Counted from the stretch's first letter, positions 27,483 to 37,337 are shown. The stretch: 64,000 nt of DNA from Butyrivibrio sp. X503 (GCF_003625475.1 NZ_RAIQ01000009.1:1-64000), one strand, 5' to 3'. Program-made: numbers and translations. The notes: generated by a model from the sequence alone, not told the origin.

Positions 27483-28551
27483 TAGAATATATGTATGCCA
27501 TACCTTTTACCATGTGTATGTGGCATGCCTTAAGGAATTTTATATTGCAGACGGAGGGAAAGCTTCTCTTGTTCTTTCCAAAATGTCCAATAACTTTGGA
27601 AAAATGGTTGAAAGAGCCAAGGACAGCGACATTTTCGATGAAGTGTTTGAGTACGATGAGAAGGAAGATACTTTTTTCCCTGAGCTTAAAGAGCTCAAGA
27701 CCGATTCGGGTAATATCGTCACCAATATGATCAAGCGGATAAAGTTCTGCAAGAGATTTGGCAAGCTTCAGGAACAGTATATTCCCGTTGATTTTAAGAA
27801 ATACAAGGATATATATGTGTTCTGCGATTCAGATCCGATAGGGTATTATCTTAATTACAAGAAGATAAAGTATCATGCCGTAGAAGACGGACTTGACTGC
27901 ATAAGATATTATGACACGGCAAGATACGATAACAGGGGGCATTTTAAAATCAAAGCATTTATGGCGTCTCTGGGGCTTATACATATACAAAACGGATACG
28001 GAAGATATTGCATCGACATGGAAGTAAATAACATATCCGTTCTCCCGTATCCTTGTGAAAAGTATGTTGAACTTCCAAGAAAGAAGCTTACGGACAGACT
28101 ATCTTCAGAAGAAAAAGAGAAGATGCTTGAGCTTTTCGTTGATGATATGAAGGGACTGAAAGAAAAGCTATTAAAAGACAGTGATTCCAAGACACTTCTT
28201 GTATTATCCGAGCCGCTCTGTGACCTTGAGACAAGAGAGCGTATCTTTAAGGATATTATTGACGAATATGGTACTATAGATGGTAAGCGTGCTGTGGTAC
28301 TTATTAAACAGCACCCGAGAGATTATCTTGATTACAACAAGACATTTCCCGATGCTATCGTTCTTGACGGATCGTTCCCGATGGAGATGCTTAACTTTAT
28401 CGAGGGCCTCTCTTTCGATAGACTTGTTTCTGTATATACGGTGGTTGATTCGATTCAGTTTGTAAAAGAAAAGCATTATCTCGGAGATGATTTCATGGAC
28501 AAATATGAAGCTCCCGAGATTCACAGACAGAATGAAGCGATAACCGATTAA
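27463..28551 (+). CDS. GT52-like (sialyl/nonulosonyl) transferase
   Basis: 362 aa. The N-terminus IYVCHTFYHVYVACLKEFY is typical of GT52 lipooligosaccharide sialyltransferases. HAVEDGLDCIRYYD and the CMP-binding-type IKQHPRDYLDY (about residue 280) follow, with VSVYTVVDSIQF near the end. GT52 members transfer sialic acid from CMP. Lying directly after pseF, pseI and pseG, it is the best candidate to transfer the CMP-activated nonulosonate made here. That acceptor role is inferred from family and position. Start 27463 lies inside the previous gene. Confidence 0.8.
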   Translation: MERKMHNRIYVCHTFYHVYVACLKEFYIADGGKASLVLSKMSNNFGKMVERAKDSDIFDEVFEYDEKEDTFFPELKELKTDSGNIVTNMIKRIKFCKRFGKLQEQYIPVDFKKYKDIYVFCDSDPIGYYLNYKKIKYHAVEDGLDCIRYYDTARYDNRGHFKIKAFMASLGLIHIQNGYGRYCIDMEVNNISVLPYPCEKYVELPRKKLTDRLSSEEKEKMLELFVDDMKGLKEKLLKDSDSKTLLVLSEPLCDLETRERIFKDIIDEYGTIDGKRAVVLIKQHPRDYLDYNKTFPDAIVLDGSFPMEMLNFIEGLSFDRLVSVYTVVDSIQFVKEKHYLGDDFMDKYEAPEIHRQNEAITD

Positions 28552-28592
28552 AGCTTTTGAATATATTAAAACCGGAAGGATATATTGGTTTT

Positions 28593-30356
28593 ATGCGTAA
28601 GATTTATAAAAAACTGATACTTTTGCTTGATGCAAAACAAAAAAGACAGATGGTGGGCATGGTTTTCATGATGCTTGTGGGAGGTATGCTTGAAGCCATC
28701 GGAATTGCGCTTATATTGCCGATACTAAAGATTATTTCAACTCCGAAGGAGATAGCAAAGAGCAAATATTTATCTTTTGTCTGCAATGTGCTTAATATTG
28801 ATTATTCAGATGTTGGGCGTCTTACAGGAGTATTTTTGGTAGCAATTATATTGGTTTTTGTCATAAAGAATGTTTTTTTGTTTTTTATGAATAAAGCTCA
28901 GCTTAAATTTGTTTATACCAACCAGTTTGCGACATCCAGAAGAATGATGATCAATTTTATGCAGCGCCCGTATGAGTATTATCTCAACGCCGATACCAGT
29001 GTTATTCAGCGTAACATCACATCGGATGTAAATAATATGTATGGACTTATTCTTAGTTCACTGCAGCTTATAAGTGAAGTCATCGTATTTATTTTTATCG
29101 TAATATTCCTTTTGAAAACAGATGCGATCATGACGATTTCAATTGCATCACTTCTTGTTATCGTTCTTTTGCTTGTTAAGTATAAAATAAAACCTGTTAT
29201 GGTTAAGGCGGGACAGGAGAATCAGGACTATTACAGCGGGCTGTACAAGTGGATCGATGAGTCTGTGACAGGTATAAAAGAGATCAAGATTGCAAATAAA
29301 GAGAATTATTTTATTAATGGATATGCTGATTGCGGAGCGGGTTATGTTAATGCGGTACAGAAGTATAATCTGTACAATTCAACTCCGAGACTTCTTATCG
29401 AGACTGTAGCAATTATAGGATTGATGGGATATATGCTGTTTGACATGTCTGTGCTTGGTGCGGATATCAAACAGCTTGAGCCGCAGCTTGGTGTACTTGC
29501 CGCAGCTGCAGCACGTCTCCTTCCGAGTGCCAATAGAATAAACAATTACCTCACAAGTATCGCTTACTTTGAGCCTTTCCTCATGAACGTAAGCGACAAT
29601 CTTCAGGAGGAGATCAACGACAGTTCGATATCATACAACGGTGACGATTACAGAAAGAAGCTTGAAGTGCAGAAGCTTCCCGTTAATAAGACTATTTTGC
29701 TAAAGGATATTACTTACAAATATCCGAATTCGGATAAATACGTTCTGAATCATGCAGATATGGAGGTGCCTGTCGGTAAGTCAGTAGGTATCGTGGGAAC
29801 TTCCGGTGCCGGAAAGACTACGATTGTAGACGTAATGCTCGGTCTGCTTTGCATAGAGAGCGGCACTATCTATGCAGACGGAACGGATGTGATGAGCAAT
29901 TATCCCGGATGGCTCAAGAATATAGGATATATCCCTCAGACTATCTTTATGCTTGATTCGACTATCAGGAAGAATGTGGCATTTGGATATGCAGATGAGG
30001 ATATTGATGATAATAAAGTATGGCAGGCACTCAAGGAGGCATCTCTTGATGAATATGTGAGATCCCTTCCCGAAGGTCTTGATACAAGTATAGGAGAGAG
30101 AGGAATCCGTCTCTCCGGAGGACAGAGACAGAGAATCGGTATCGCGCGAGCTCTTTTTGAAGATCCCGAGGTCCTTGTCCTTGATGAAGCGACTTCCGCA
30201 CTTGATAATGAGACCGAGGCGGCTATCATGGATTCAATAAACAGGCTACATGGAAGAAAAACACTTGTTATCATTGCGCACAGATTACAGACAATCGAGA
30301 AGTGCGATATGGTTTACAGTATAAAGGACGGCAAAGCGGTCGTAGACAGACAATAA
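28593..30356 (+). CDS. MsbA/PglK-type ABC transporter (lipid-linked glycan flippase candidate)
   Basis: 587 aa half-transporter. Six membrane helices occupy residues about 15-310, and the nucleotide-binding domain follows. It has Walker A GTSGAGKTT, the Q loop YIPQTIFMLD, signature LSGGQRQRIGIARAL, Walker B VLVLDEATSALD and the switch IIAHRL. The order and length match PglK/MsbA-like exporters of lipid-linked oligosaccharides. Start 28593 is chosen (AAGGA 12 nt upstream); an upstream TTG at 28557 has no ribosome binding site. No Wzx-type flippase was recognised in the window, so this is the likeliest flippase. Confidence 0.9.
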   Translation: MRKIYKKLILLLDAKQKRQMVGMVFMMLVGGMLEAIGIALILPILKIISTPKEIAKSKYLSFVCNVLNIDYSDVGRLTGVFLVAIILVFVIKNVFLFFMNKAQLKFVYTNQFATSRRMMINFMQRPYEYYLNADTSVIQRNITSDVNNMYGLILSSLQLISEVIVFIFIVIFLLKTDAIMTISIASLLVIVLLLVKYKIKPVMVKAGQENQDYYSGLYKWIDESVTGIKEIKIANKENYFINGYADCGAGYVNAVQKYNLYNSTPRLLIETVAIIGLMGYMLFDMSVLGADIKQLEPQLGVLAAAAARLLPSANRINNYLTSIAYFEPFLMNVSDNLQEEINDSSISYNGDDYRKKLEVQKLPVNKTILLKDITYKYPNSDKYVLNHADMEVPVGKSVGIVGTSGAGKTTIVDVMLGLLCIESGTIYADGTDVMSNYPGWLKNIGYIPQTIFMLDSTIRKNVAFGYADEDIDDNKVWQALKEASLDEYVRSLPEGLDTSIGERGIRLSGGQRQRIGIARALFEDPEVLVLDEATSALDNETEAAIMDSINRLHGRKTLVIIAHRLQTIEKCDMVYSIKDGKAVVDRQ

Positions 30357-30396
30357 GCACAGCGATGTAGAATAAACAAGACAGACGGAGGCTATG

Positions 30397-31527
30397 ATGA
30401 CCGGCCAAGGTATGACACAGAAAAGAAATGCGAATATTGAACTTTTAAGGATCGTGGCAATGCTGATGATCCTTACGCTTCATTTTAATTTTCAATCGAA
30501 TGCTCTTCCTGAACTTGGAGAGCCTGCTTCGCATGTCGGTATATTTGCAACGATACTCGAAGCCATCGCCATTACGGGTGTTAACGTCTATGTGCTTATA
30601 AGCGGATATTTCCTATCCGCCTCAACAGTTAAGTTCAGCAAAATGCTTCAGCTTATTCTTCAGGTTTATTTCTATACTCTACTTGTTTCCGCAGCTATGA
30701 TTTTCGTCGGTGCGTATACGGTCAGACCGGAAGATAAGCTCGACAGGACTCTTAAATATTTCTTCCCCATATCTGCGGAACATTACTGGTTTGTGACTGC
30801 GTATGTGATCATGTATGTGCTTGCGCCTGTTATGAACGCGGCAGTCAATACTCTTAAGAGAAAGCAGCTCAAGGCAGTCATTATAGGGCTTTTGACTTGG
30901 TTTTGCTTTATAAAGAGCATTGTTCCCGTTATGTTCGGAACAGATAAGATGGGATATGATTTTGGCTGGTTTATATGTCTTTATCTGATCGCTGCCTATA
31001 TCAGGAAATATAATATCGTTCTTTTCCACGACGCCAAGAGAAGTGCGATCGTTTTTGCAGTATCGGCGTTTGCTATTGCGGCTCTCAGCCTTATCTTCCA
31101 CAAGATCAATCTGGATACCGGAAGATTCAGATATTATGCCGGTGTTCCGAACCATTATAATTTCATATTCACATTAACGGGAGCACTCGGACTGTTTTCT
31201 GTCTTTAGATTTATGAGGTTAAAAGAAAACAAGTTTGCCGAAGCGATCAGGATAATTGCGCCGTATACACTTGGCGTATACCTTCTTCATATGCACTTTG
31301 AGATCGCGGACAGATGGGTTGAATGGATCGAGAATATCATTGGGGAGACTCCTCTTGATAACATTCCGATGTATTTCATTCATCTGGTTGTTTCGATCTT
31401 GATAGTATTCTTTGCCGGAATATTTGTTGATTGGGTCAGAAAATACGTCTTTAACTTTATTGGAAGAATATGCGAAAACACTAAGCTTTTCAAACTGATC
31501 AAACGTATAGACGAGGATTTATGCTAA
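30397..31527 (+). CDS. Acyltransferase family 3 (OafA-like O-acetyltransferase)
   Basis: 376 aa integral membrane protein with about 10 segments. The N-terminus RNANIELLRIVAMLMILTLHF holds the conserved Arg and His of acyltransferase-3 proteins, and VNVYVLISGYFLS is the second hallmark. It likely O-acetylates a sugar of the glycan, with the SGNH esterase at 1049 as a possible counterpart. Of the tandem ATGs, 30397 has the better spacing (5 nt) from GGAGG. The end overlaps the next gene by 7 nt. Confidence 0.88.
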   Translation: MTGQGMTQKRNANIELLRIVAMLMILTLHFNFQSNALPELGEPASHVGIFATILEAIAITGVNVYVLISGYFLSASTVKFSKMLQLILQVYFYTLLVSAAMIFVGAYTVRPEDKLDRTLKYFFPISAEHYWFVTAYVIMYVLAPVMNAAVNTLKRKQLKAVIIGLLTWFCFIKSIVPVMFGTDKMGYDFGWFICLYLIAAYIRKYNIVLFHDAKRSAIVFAVSAFAIAALSLIFHKINLDTGRFRYYAGVPNHYNFIFTLTGALGLFSVFRFMRLKENKFAEAIRIIAPYTLGVYLLHMHFEIADRWVEWIENIIGETPLDNIPMYFIHLVVSILIVFFAGIFVDWVRKYVFNFIGRICENTKLFKLIKRIDEDLC

Positions 31528-33275
31528 AAAATATCAGAAGCTATTTTATGAAACTAAAGGGATTTCAACGCCCGCTGGAGAGATATTTCTTTCCCGTGGT
31601 CTTGTTGTTATATCCCTTTTTTGGTATTACAGCCGGCCTTGATATTGCCGACACGACATACAACCTCGGTAATTTTCAGTATATGAGCAACGTGGATCCG
31701 ATGTGGCTTTTTTCCACTTACCTTTCCAACCTTATCGGAAACGTGATAATGAAGCTTCCGGGAGCGGGCACGATGATAGGCTTTGCTGTTTATTGCACGT
31801 TCTTTATAAGTGCGATGGCGCTCATAGCTTACTACGTACTTCAGAACTGGCTCCCGGGTTGGATGATCTTTATCGGAGAGTTTATCGCAGAAAGCCTTTG
31901 CTGGGCTCCGAGAGTTATCCTGTATCAGTACATACCGTACTTTTTATTGACGATCGGATCGGTATTACTTATCCTTGGTATCTTTTCCTGGAAGAAGCAG
32001 AATATACTTCTCTTTGCGGCGGGAGTATGCCTTGGACTAAACGTACTTGCACGTTTTCCTGCTATAGTGGATTGCATGCTGATCCTTGTTTTGTGGTTCT
32101 ATTCGTTTATCAACAAGGATAAGTTTATAGAGGCAGCAAGAAAGACGGGTGTCTGCATCGCGGGATATGTAGCGGGTCTTGGTCTTCCGCTCATTATAAT
32201 TTCGATAAGATATGGCTTTAATGCTTATCCCGAAGCTATAATGAAGCTCTTGTCGATGACTGAGGGAGCTTCCGATTATTCATCCGGAGGAATGCTTGAG
32301 CTTATCATTGAAGCATATTTGCATACCTTTAAAAATATGATAATAATGATCCCTTGTTTGGCCGCAGGAATAATCATGTTCCTTATGGCAAAGGGAAGAT
32401 TTGTACTTCTTAAGAAGCTTGCTTTTATAGCAGGTCTCTTGGTACTCGCAAGATATTATTACGGACAGGGCGTTCTTACTGCCAATTATTTTTACTATGA
32501 CTGCATGTTTCAGGTTGCGATGATGTTTTTGATAATATCGGTTGTATTGTGCATTATAGGGGCGCACGGAATCCTTAACGGAACCGTGGAAGAGAGAACG
32601 TTGTCAGCCATGGCACTTGTGCAGATCCTTGTTCTTCCGCTCGGAAGCAATAACCGTACGATGCCGATCCTTAACTGTCTGTTCCTGATAGCACCCATTA
32701 GTCTGTGGCTTATGAGAAGACTTATGCAAAGACTCGGCGACGGAGAATGGAACTTTGCATGGCAGGCAATGATAACAGGAGTTATTATTGCAACGCTGTT
32801 CCAGGGCGCTCTTTTCCACATTAACTTCTCATTTGTCGACGGTATGGACGGAACACCTCGCGACACGAAAGTGACGGAGATCCCTAAAGCAAAAGGCCTT
32901 GTGACGACCGCAGATAATTACAGTACGCTAAAAGAGCTGAAGGCAAGCCTTGAGGATAATAACCTGACATCCGGAAAAGTTCTGACTTTCGGTGAGATCC
33001 CGGGTATTCCGTATGTTTTTGACATGAGTCCTGCGATAAATACAACCTGGCCCGATCTTGACAGCTATTCGGTTGACAGTTTTGATAACGCCCTGAGTTC
33101 TCTGGATGCTTCAAAAGAGCCCGCTCCGACTGTAATAATCGGATATAAAGAGAATGACGGATATGCCAATTTTTCTGTTAAATACGATAAGCTGATGGAC
33201 TATATCGGCAAACACGATTATAATAAAATCTTCGAGAGTGATAGATTTACGGTTTATACCGCAAACAATCAGTAA
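31521..33275 (+). CDS. Large GT-C-like membrane protein
   Basis: 584 aa. About 11-12 hydrophobic segments occupy residues 15-440, followed by a soluble extracytoplasmic tail of about 140 residues. The first outer loop has GLDIADTTYNLGNFQY, an acidic DTTY pattern seen in many uncharacterised GT-C-like proteins of Firmicutes glycan loci. No enzymatic motif is certain. Overlap with the acyltransferase gene indicates co-translation. I infer a sugar transferase acting outside the membrane; it could also be a transport accessory. Confidence 0.65.
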   Translation: MLKNIRSYFMKLKGFQRPLERYFFPVVLLLYPFFGITAGLDIADTTYNLGNFQYMSNVDPMWLFSTYLSNLIGNVIMKLPGAGTMIGFAVYCTFFISAMALIAYYVLQNWLPGWMIFIGEFIAESLCWAPRVILYQYIPYFLLTIGSVLLILGIFSWKKQNILLFAAGVCLGLNVLARFPAIVDCMLILVLWFYSFINKDKFIEAARKTGVCIAGYVAGLGLPLIIISIRYGFNAYPEAIMKLLSMTEGASDYSSGGMLELIIEAYLHTFKNMIIMIPCLAAGIIMFLMAKGRFVLLKKLAFIAGLLVLARYYYGQGVLTANYFYYDCMFQVAMMFLIISVVLCIIGAHGILNGTVEERTLSAMALVQILVLPLGSNNRTMPILNCLFLIAPISLWLMRRLMQRLGDGEWNFAWQAMITGVIIATLFQGALFHINFSFVDGMDGTPRDTKVTEIPKAKGLVTTADNYSTLKELKASLEDNNLTSGKVLTFGEIPGIPYVFDMSPAINTTWPDLDSYSVDSFDNALSSLDASKEPAPTVIIGYKENDGYANFSVKYDKLMDYIGKHDYNKIFESDRFTVYTANNQ

Positions 33276-33328
33276 GACGGCGGGCAAAGCGCGCATAAGA
33301 ATATTTAGGCAAGAAAGAGGAAAAGATT

Positions 33329-33787
33329 ATGAATAAATTATTGGCACAGATTGCCAAATTTGGCGTAGTCGGAGTTATCTGCTTTATTATCGATTATGTA
33401 ATTTACAGGATTTTCAATGCCGGATTCGAGGCGGTGGGATTTGATAATGTTTTCCCACAGTATTATTTGATCTCAGGATTTATAGCGTTTACGGTTTCCG
33501 TAGTTGCTAACTATATCCTCAGCTTTAAGTTTGTATTTGAGAGAAAAGAGGATATGAGCAGGAAGAAGGAGTTCATAATCTTCGTTATCCTCAGTGCGAT
33601 CGGACTTGGAATCAATGAACTTTGTCTTTTTGTGGGATTCGATCTCATATACAAGAACTGGTCATGGCTTAACGGCATTATGAGCGCTTCTTTTGCAAAG
33701 GACGTATTCTTCAAATTCGGAGCAACGGGCGTTGTAATGGTTTATAATTTCATTACAAGAAAGATTTTCCTTGAGAAGAAAGACTGA
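33329..33787 (+). CDS. GtrA family membrane protein
   Basis: 152 aa with four membrane helices. FGVVGVICFIIDYVIYRIF is the classical GtrA start, and FTVSVVANYILSFKFVFE and the last helix pair FGATGVVMVYNFITRKIF complete the family pattern. GtrA proteins are thought to flip undecaprenyl-phosphate sugars made by GtrB-type enzymes. Two GtrB-like enzymes are present (7224 and 37338). AAGAGGAAAAG precedes the start at 33329. Confidence 0.9.
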   Translation: MNKLLAQIAKFGVVGVICFIIDYVIYRIFNAGFEAVGFDNVFPQYYLISGFIAFTVSVVANYILSFKFVFERKEDMSRKKEFIIFVILSAIGLGINELCLFVGFDLIYKNWSWLNGIMSASFAKDVFFKFGATGVVMVYNFITRKIFLEKKD

Positions 33788-33833
33788 AACAGCAACCGGG
33801 GCAGAAGATATTATAAAAATAAGGTCATAGCTT

Positions 33834-34973
33834 ATGAGAATTAACTTCAATGTACCACCCTATACGGGAAAAGAATTTGATTATATAAAAGAGTGTGTGG
33901 AAGCCCAGAAGATCTGTGGAGACGGTAAGTACACGGATCTTGATAATAAGTGGATCGAGGAAAAGACAGGCTGCACAAAGGCGCTTCTTACAACCTCCTG
34001 CACACATGCAACCGAGATGGCAGCTATACTTGCAGGCATCAAGGAAGGTGATGAGGTTATCATGCCTTCATATACCTTCGTTTCAACGGCCAACGCATTT
34101 GTTCTTAGAGGAGCCAAGGTAGTATTCGTTGATATCAGACCCGATACCATGAACATCGATGAGAACCTCATTGAGCAGGCAATAACACCCAAGACCAGAG
34201 CAATCGTGCCGGTTCACTACGCAGGCGTAGGCTGCGAGATGGATACCATCATGGATATAGCAAAGAGACATAACCTTCTTGTTATCGAAGACGCTGCGCA
34301 GGGAGTTATGGCAACATACAAGGGAAAAGCGCTCGGAGCTATCGGTGATTTCGGTAATTACAGCTTCCATGAGACCAAGAACTACAGCATGGGTGAGGGC
34401 GGAGCGCTTCTTATAAGGGATGAGAAGTATGTCGACGACGCCATCATTATAAGAGAAAAGGGAACAAACCGTACACTCTACAAGCTAGGCAAGGTTGATA
34501 AGTACAGCTGGATCATGCCCGGCTCTTCGTTTCTACCAAGTGATATGAACGCTGCATATCTCTATGCTCAGCTTCAGATGGCCGATGAGATCAATAACGA
34601 CAGATTAAAGAGCTGGAACGCATATTACGAGGAGCTCACTCCGCTTGCGGAAAAAGGGCTTATAGAGCTTCCTTACGTGCCGAAAGAGTGCGTTCACAAT
34701 GCTCATATGTTCTACATAAAGTGTAAGGATTTTGAGGAAAGAGAAGGACTTATCAAATACCTTAAAGCTAACGATATCCTTCCTGCTTCTCACTATGTTC
34801 CTCTTCATTCTTCCAAAGCGGGAGTTATCTACAGTGAATTCCGCGGAGAGGACAAATATACTACAAAGGAGAGCGAGAGACTTCTTCGCCTTCCTATGTA
34901 CTACAAGCTCACAGACAGTGACCGTAATGAGGTTATTACAAGAGTAAAAGAATACTATGAAAAAAACGTATAA
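33834..34973 (+). CDS. dTDP-4-amino-4,6-dideoxygalactose transaminase-like aminotransferase (WecE/RffA type)
   Basis: 379 aa DegT/DnrJ/EryC1/StrS aminotransferase. INFNVPPYTGKEFDYI, CTHATEMAAILAGI, MPSYTFVSTANAFVLRGA, EDAAQGV and FHETKNYSMGEGGAL follow the WecE/RffA pattern. The Lys of HETKNYS is the PLP lysine. It would aminate a dTDP-4-keto-6-deoxyhexose. The dTDP-glucose genes (rmlA/rmlB) are not in the window, so the donor must come from elsewhere. A GNAT at 36754 could acetylate the product. The end overlaps the next gene by 17 nt. Confidence 0.9.
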   Translation: MRINFNVPPYTGKEFDYIKECVEAQKICGDGKYTDLDNKWIEEKTGCTKALLTTSCTHATEMAAILAGIKEGDEVIMPSYTFVSTANAFVLRGAKVVFVDIRPDTMNIDENLIEQAITPKTRAIVPVHYAGVGCEMDTIMDIAKRHNLLVIEDAAQGVMATYKGKALGAIGDFGNYSFHETKNYSMGEGGALLIRDEKYVDDAIIIREKGTNRTLYKLGKVDKYSWIMPGSSFLPSDMNAAYLYAQLQMADEINNDRLKSWNAYYEELTPLAEKGLIELPYVPKECVHNAHMFYIKCKDFEEREGLIKYLKANDILPASHYVPLHSSKAGVIYSEFRGEDKYTTKESERLLRLPMYYKLTDSDRNEVITRVKEYYEKNV

Positions 34974-36726
34974 AATATCCAACTTCATAATCTCTTTGGT
35001 TTTGGTGCTGGTGGCGGTTCTTTTCATGGGCTTTATAGGTGATTATTGGTTTGAAGCCAATGATGACGTCCTGATAAAGGATCTACTTTCGGGAGCCTAT
35101 ACAGGCGCTCCCGAAGGTCATAATATACAGATGCTGTATCCGATAAGCTTTTTCTTCTCGCTCCTTTACAGAGTGGTAAGAAGCTTAGACTGGTATGGCA
35201 TTTTTTTGTGCGGCGGACAATATCTGTGCCTGTTTTTAATAGCGCATACGACGCTTAAAACCTGCAAAAAGCGTGGGCATAAGATCGCTGCGTCGTTATT
35301 TATGCTGCTTTTTGCGATCGGAGTGGTAGGTTCGCACTTTTTATTCATCCACTACACGTTTACCTGCGGATTCATGTCGGGTACGGCAGCTTTTTTGATC
35401 CTTATGCATGAAAAAGACAAAGATAAGAACTTCGAGATTGCTCTTATCCTTTTGTTTATCGCATTTTTGCTAAGGTCAGAGATGCTTCTTTTGACACTTC
35501 CGATGGTGTGCGTGGCCATTTTTATCAGATGGCTTATGAAGCTTAACAAGACAGAGTTTTTTGGCTGTCTTAAGCTCTTTGGCGCGATAGTAACAGCCTT
35601 AGTGATCGGATTTGTCATACATCAGGTTGCTTTCTCAAAATCCGATTGGAAGCAGTACAATGACTTTTTCGAGGCCAGAACACAGCTCTATGATTATCAG
35701 AACATTCCCGAGTATGAAGAAAACAAGGAATTCTATGATAACCTCGGACTTGATAAAAGTGAGTATGAGCTTTTGGTAAATTATAATTTCGGGCTCGATG
35801 ACAAGATAGATACGGCTGTTTTGAACAAAGTGGCAAGCTGCTATAAGGAGCAAAGATCGGGCGAGCAGCCTTTTGCTCCGCACTTAAAGCAAGCGATTTC
35901 CGAGTATATTTACGAACTTCACAATTTTTCAGAGCAAAAAGACTATCTTGAACCCGGATCGTATTTTCCTTGGAATGTCATTGTCATAGTTCTTTATATC
36001 GGAGTGTTGATCTCGTATATTCTTCCAAGGAAGGATAGCAGTAACAAAGAGATAGTACGAAGCGTGGGAGCACTGGCTCTTTTGTTTGCATGCAGAACGT
36101 CGCTGTGGATATATATGATCATGGGAAGGCGAATTCCCATCAGGATCGCGCATCCTTTGTTCTTTATCGAGATAATGATCCTGTTTGCGATGCTTCTAAA
36201 ACGCGCGGAAAAGAGCAGCTATTGGCCATATAAGATAATACTTGTCGCAGTTCTTTTATCGGCTCTATCGGTTCCCAATCAGAAAGCTGTAATAAGCGCA
36301 GAGCAGCGTTCAAGGGAGCTTATGAGGATGCATTACGACGCTTTGGATGACTATTTTGATGCCAATGAGGACAATTTCTATTTCATAGATACATACACAT
36401 CCGTTTCATGCGGAAAAGACAAGGCGGAGGGCGAAGCTTTGTTCTCCGAGAAGCTCTTTGACAGAGTCGATAATTCTTTTGCCAACCACGATCTTATGGG
36501 CGGCTGGGGAATAAACAGTCCTCTTACGAAAAAGAAGCTTGCAAAAGAGGGATTTACCGATATGCAGTCGGCTCTTTTGACAGATAAGGCATATTTCGTT
36601 CAAAATAAATCTGAAAGCACAGATTGGCTGGTGGATTATTACAGATACAAGGGCTTGGAAGTTACGATCGAGCAAAAAGACGTTGTGGCCGATGCCTTCG
36701 CAATATACGCGGTCAGAGAAAAGTAA
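34957..36726 (+). CDS. Large membrane protein with GT-C-like architecture
   Basis: 589 aa. A short N-tail leads to helix 1 (about 8-28), then an outer loop with FEANDDVLIKDLLSGAYTGAPEGH. This is an NDD motif in the position of the GT-C acidic pair. About 10 helices follow, then a soluble C-terminal part with IDTYTSVSCGKD. Similar unnamed proteins occur in Lachnospiraceae glycan loci. A function as lipid-linked sugar transferase is inferred, not shown. It overlaps the aminotransferase gene by 17 nt. Confidence 0.65.
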   Translation: MKKTYKISNFIISLVLVLVAVLFMGFIGDYWFEANDDVLIKDLLSGAYTGAPEGHNIQMLYPISFFFSLLYRVVRSLDWYGIFLCGGQYLCLFLIAHTTLKTCKKRGHKIAASLFMLLFAIGVVGSHFLFIHYTFTCGFMSGTAAFLILMHEKDKDKNFEIALILLFIAFLLRSEMLLLTLPMVCVAIFIRWLMKLNKTEFFGCLKLFGAIVTALVIGFVIHQVAFSKSDWKQYNDFFEARTQLYDYQNIPEYEENKEFYDNLGLDKSEYELLVNYNFGLDDKIDTAVLNKVASCYKEQRSGEQPFAPHLKQAISEYIYELHNFSEQKDYLEPGSYFPWNVIVIVLYIGVLISYILPRKDSSNKEIVRSVGALALLFACRTSLWIYMIMGRRIPIRIAHPLFFIEIMILFAMLLKRAEKSSYWPYKIILVAVLLSALSVPNQKAVISAEQRSRELMRMHYDALDDYFDANEDNFYFIDTYTSVSCGKDKAEGEALFSEKLFDRVDNSFANHDLMGGWGINSPLTKKKLAKEGFTDMQSALLTDKAYFVQNKSESTDWLVDYYRYKGLEVTIEQKDVVADAFAIYAVREK

Positions 36727-36753
36727 TACAGGTAAAGCCGGACGGAGAATAAT

Positions 36754-37287
36754 ATGAAAAAAGAAATGCAGGGCTTTGATGTCTGCGGGAATAAGGTATC
36801 TATTCGTAAGATTACCCCGGACGACACCGAGCTGATTGTAAAGTGGAGAAATAACGAAAGAGTACGAAACAACTTCGTTTATAAAGAGATATTTACCAAA
36901 GAAATTCATGAGAACTGGTTTAAGACCAAGATCATGACGGGAGAGGTCGAGCAGTTTATTATCTGCGAGAACGATAAAGACTACAGACCCGTCGGAAGCG
37001 TGTATTTCAGGGATATTGACAGGAAAGAAGGAACCGCCGAGTACGGAATTTTCATCGGTGAGGACGACGCTGTCGGAAAAGGCTACGGAAGTGAGATTGC
37101 ACTGATGGCTCTTTCCTACGCCAAAGAGATCGGATTAAAAAGAGTCTACCTTAAGGCATTTACCTATAACGAGATCGCCATAAGAAGCTATTCCAAGGCC
37201 GGTTTTGTCAAGACCAAGGATCTTTTGCAGGTAGAGTGCAGTGATGGGCAAAAAAGTGATATGATACTTATGGAAAAACTCTTATAA
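36754..37287 (+). CDS. GNAT N-acetyltransferase (PseH/WecD-like)
   Basis: 177 aa GNAT. VSIRKITPDDTELIVKWRNN with a later IHENWF fits the sugar-amine acetyltransferase subgroup around PseH. The acetyl-CoA loop is DDAVGKGYGSEIALMA (about 103-118) and the C-terminal NEIAIRSYSKAGF is typical. It could acetylate the 4-amino group in the pseudaminic pathway (PseH role) or the product of the WecE-like aminotransferase at 33834. Context favours neither clearly. The start has GGAG 7 nt upstream. Confidence 0.82.
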   Translation: MKKEMQGFDVCGNKVSIRKITPDDTELIVKWRNNERVRNNFVYKEIFTKEIHENWFKTKIMTGEVEQFIICENDKDYRPVGSVYFRDIDRKEGTAEYGIFIGEDDAVGKGYGSEIALMALSYAKEIGLKRVYLKAFTYNEIAIRSYSKAGFVKTKDLLQVECSDGQKSDMILMEKLL

Positions 37288-37337
37288 ATGCAGTTTTGAC
37301 AGATTATTTGGAAACCCGAATAAGGCGAAAGGTTTTG

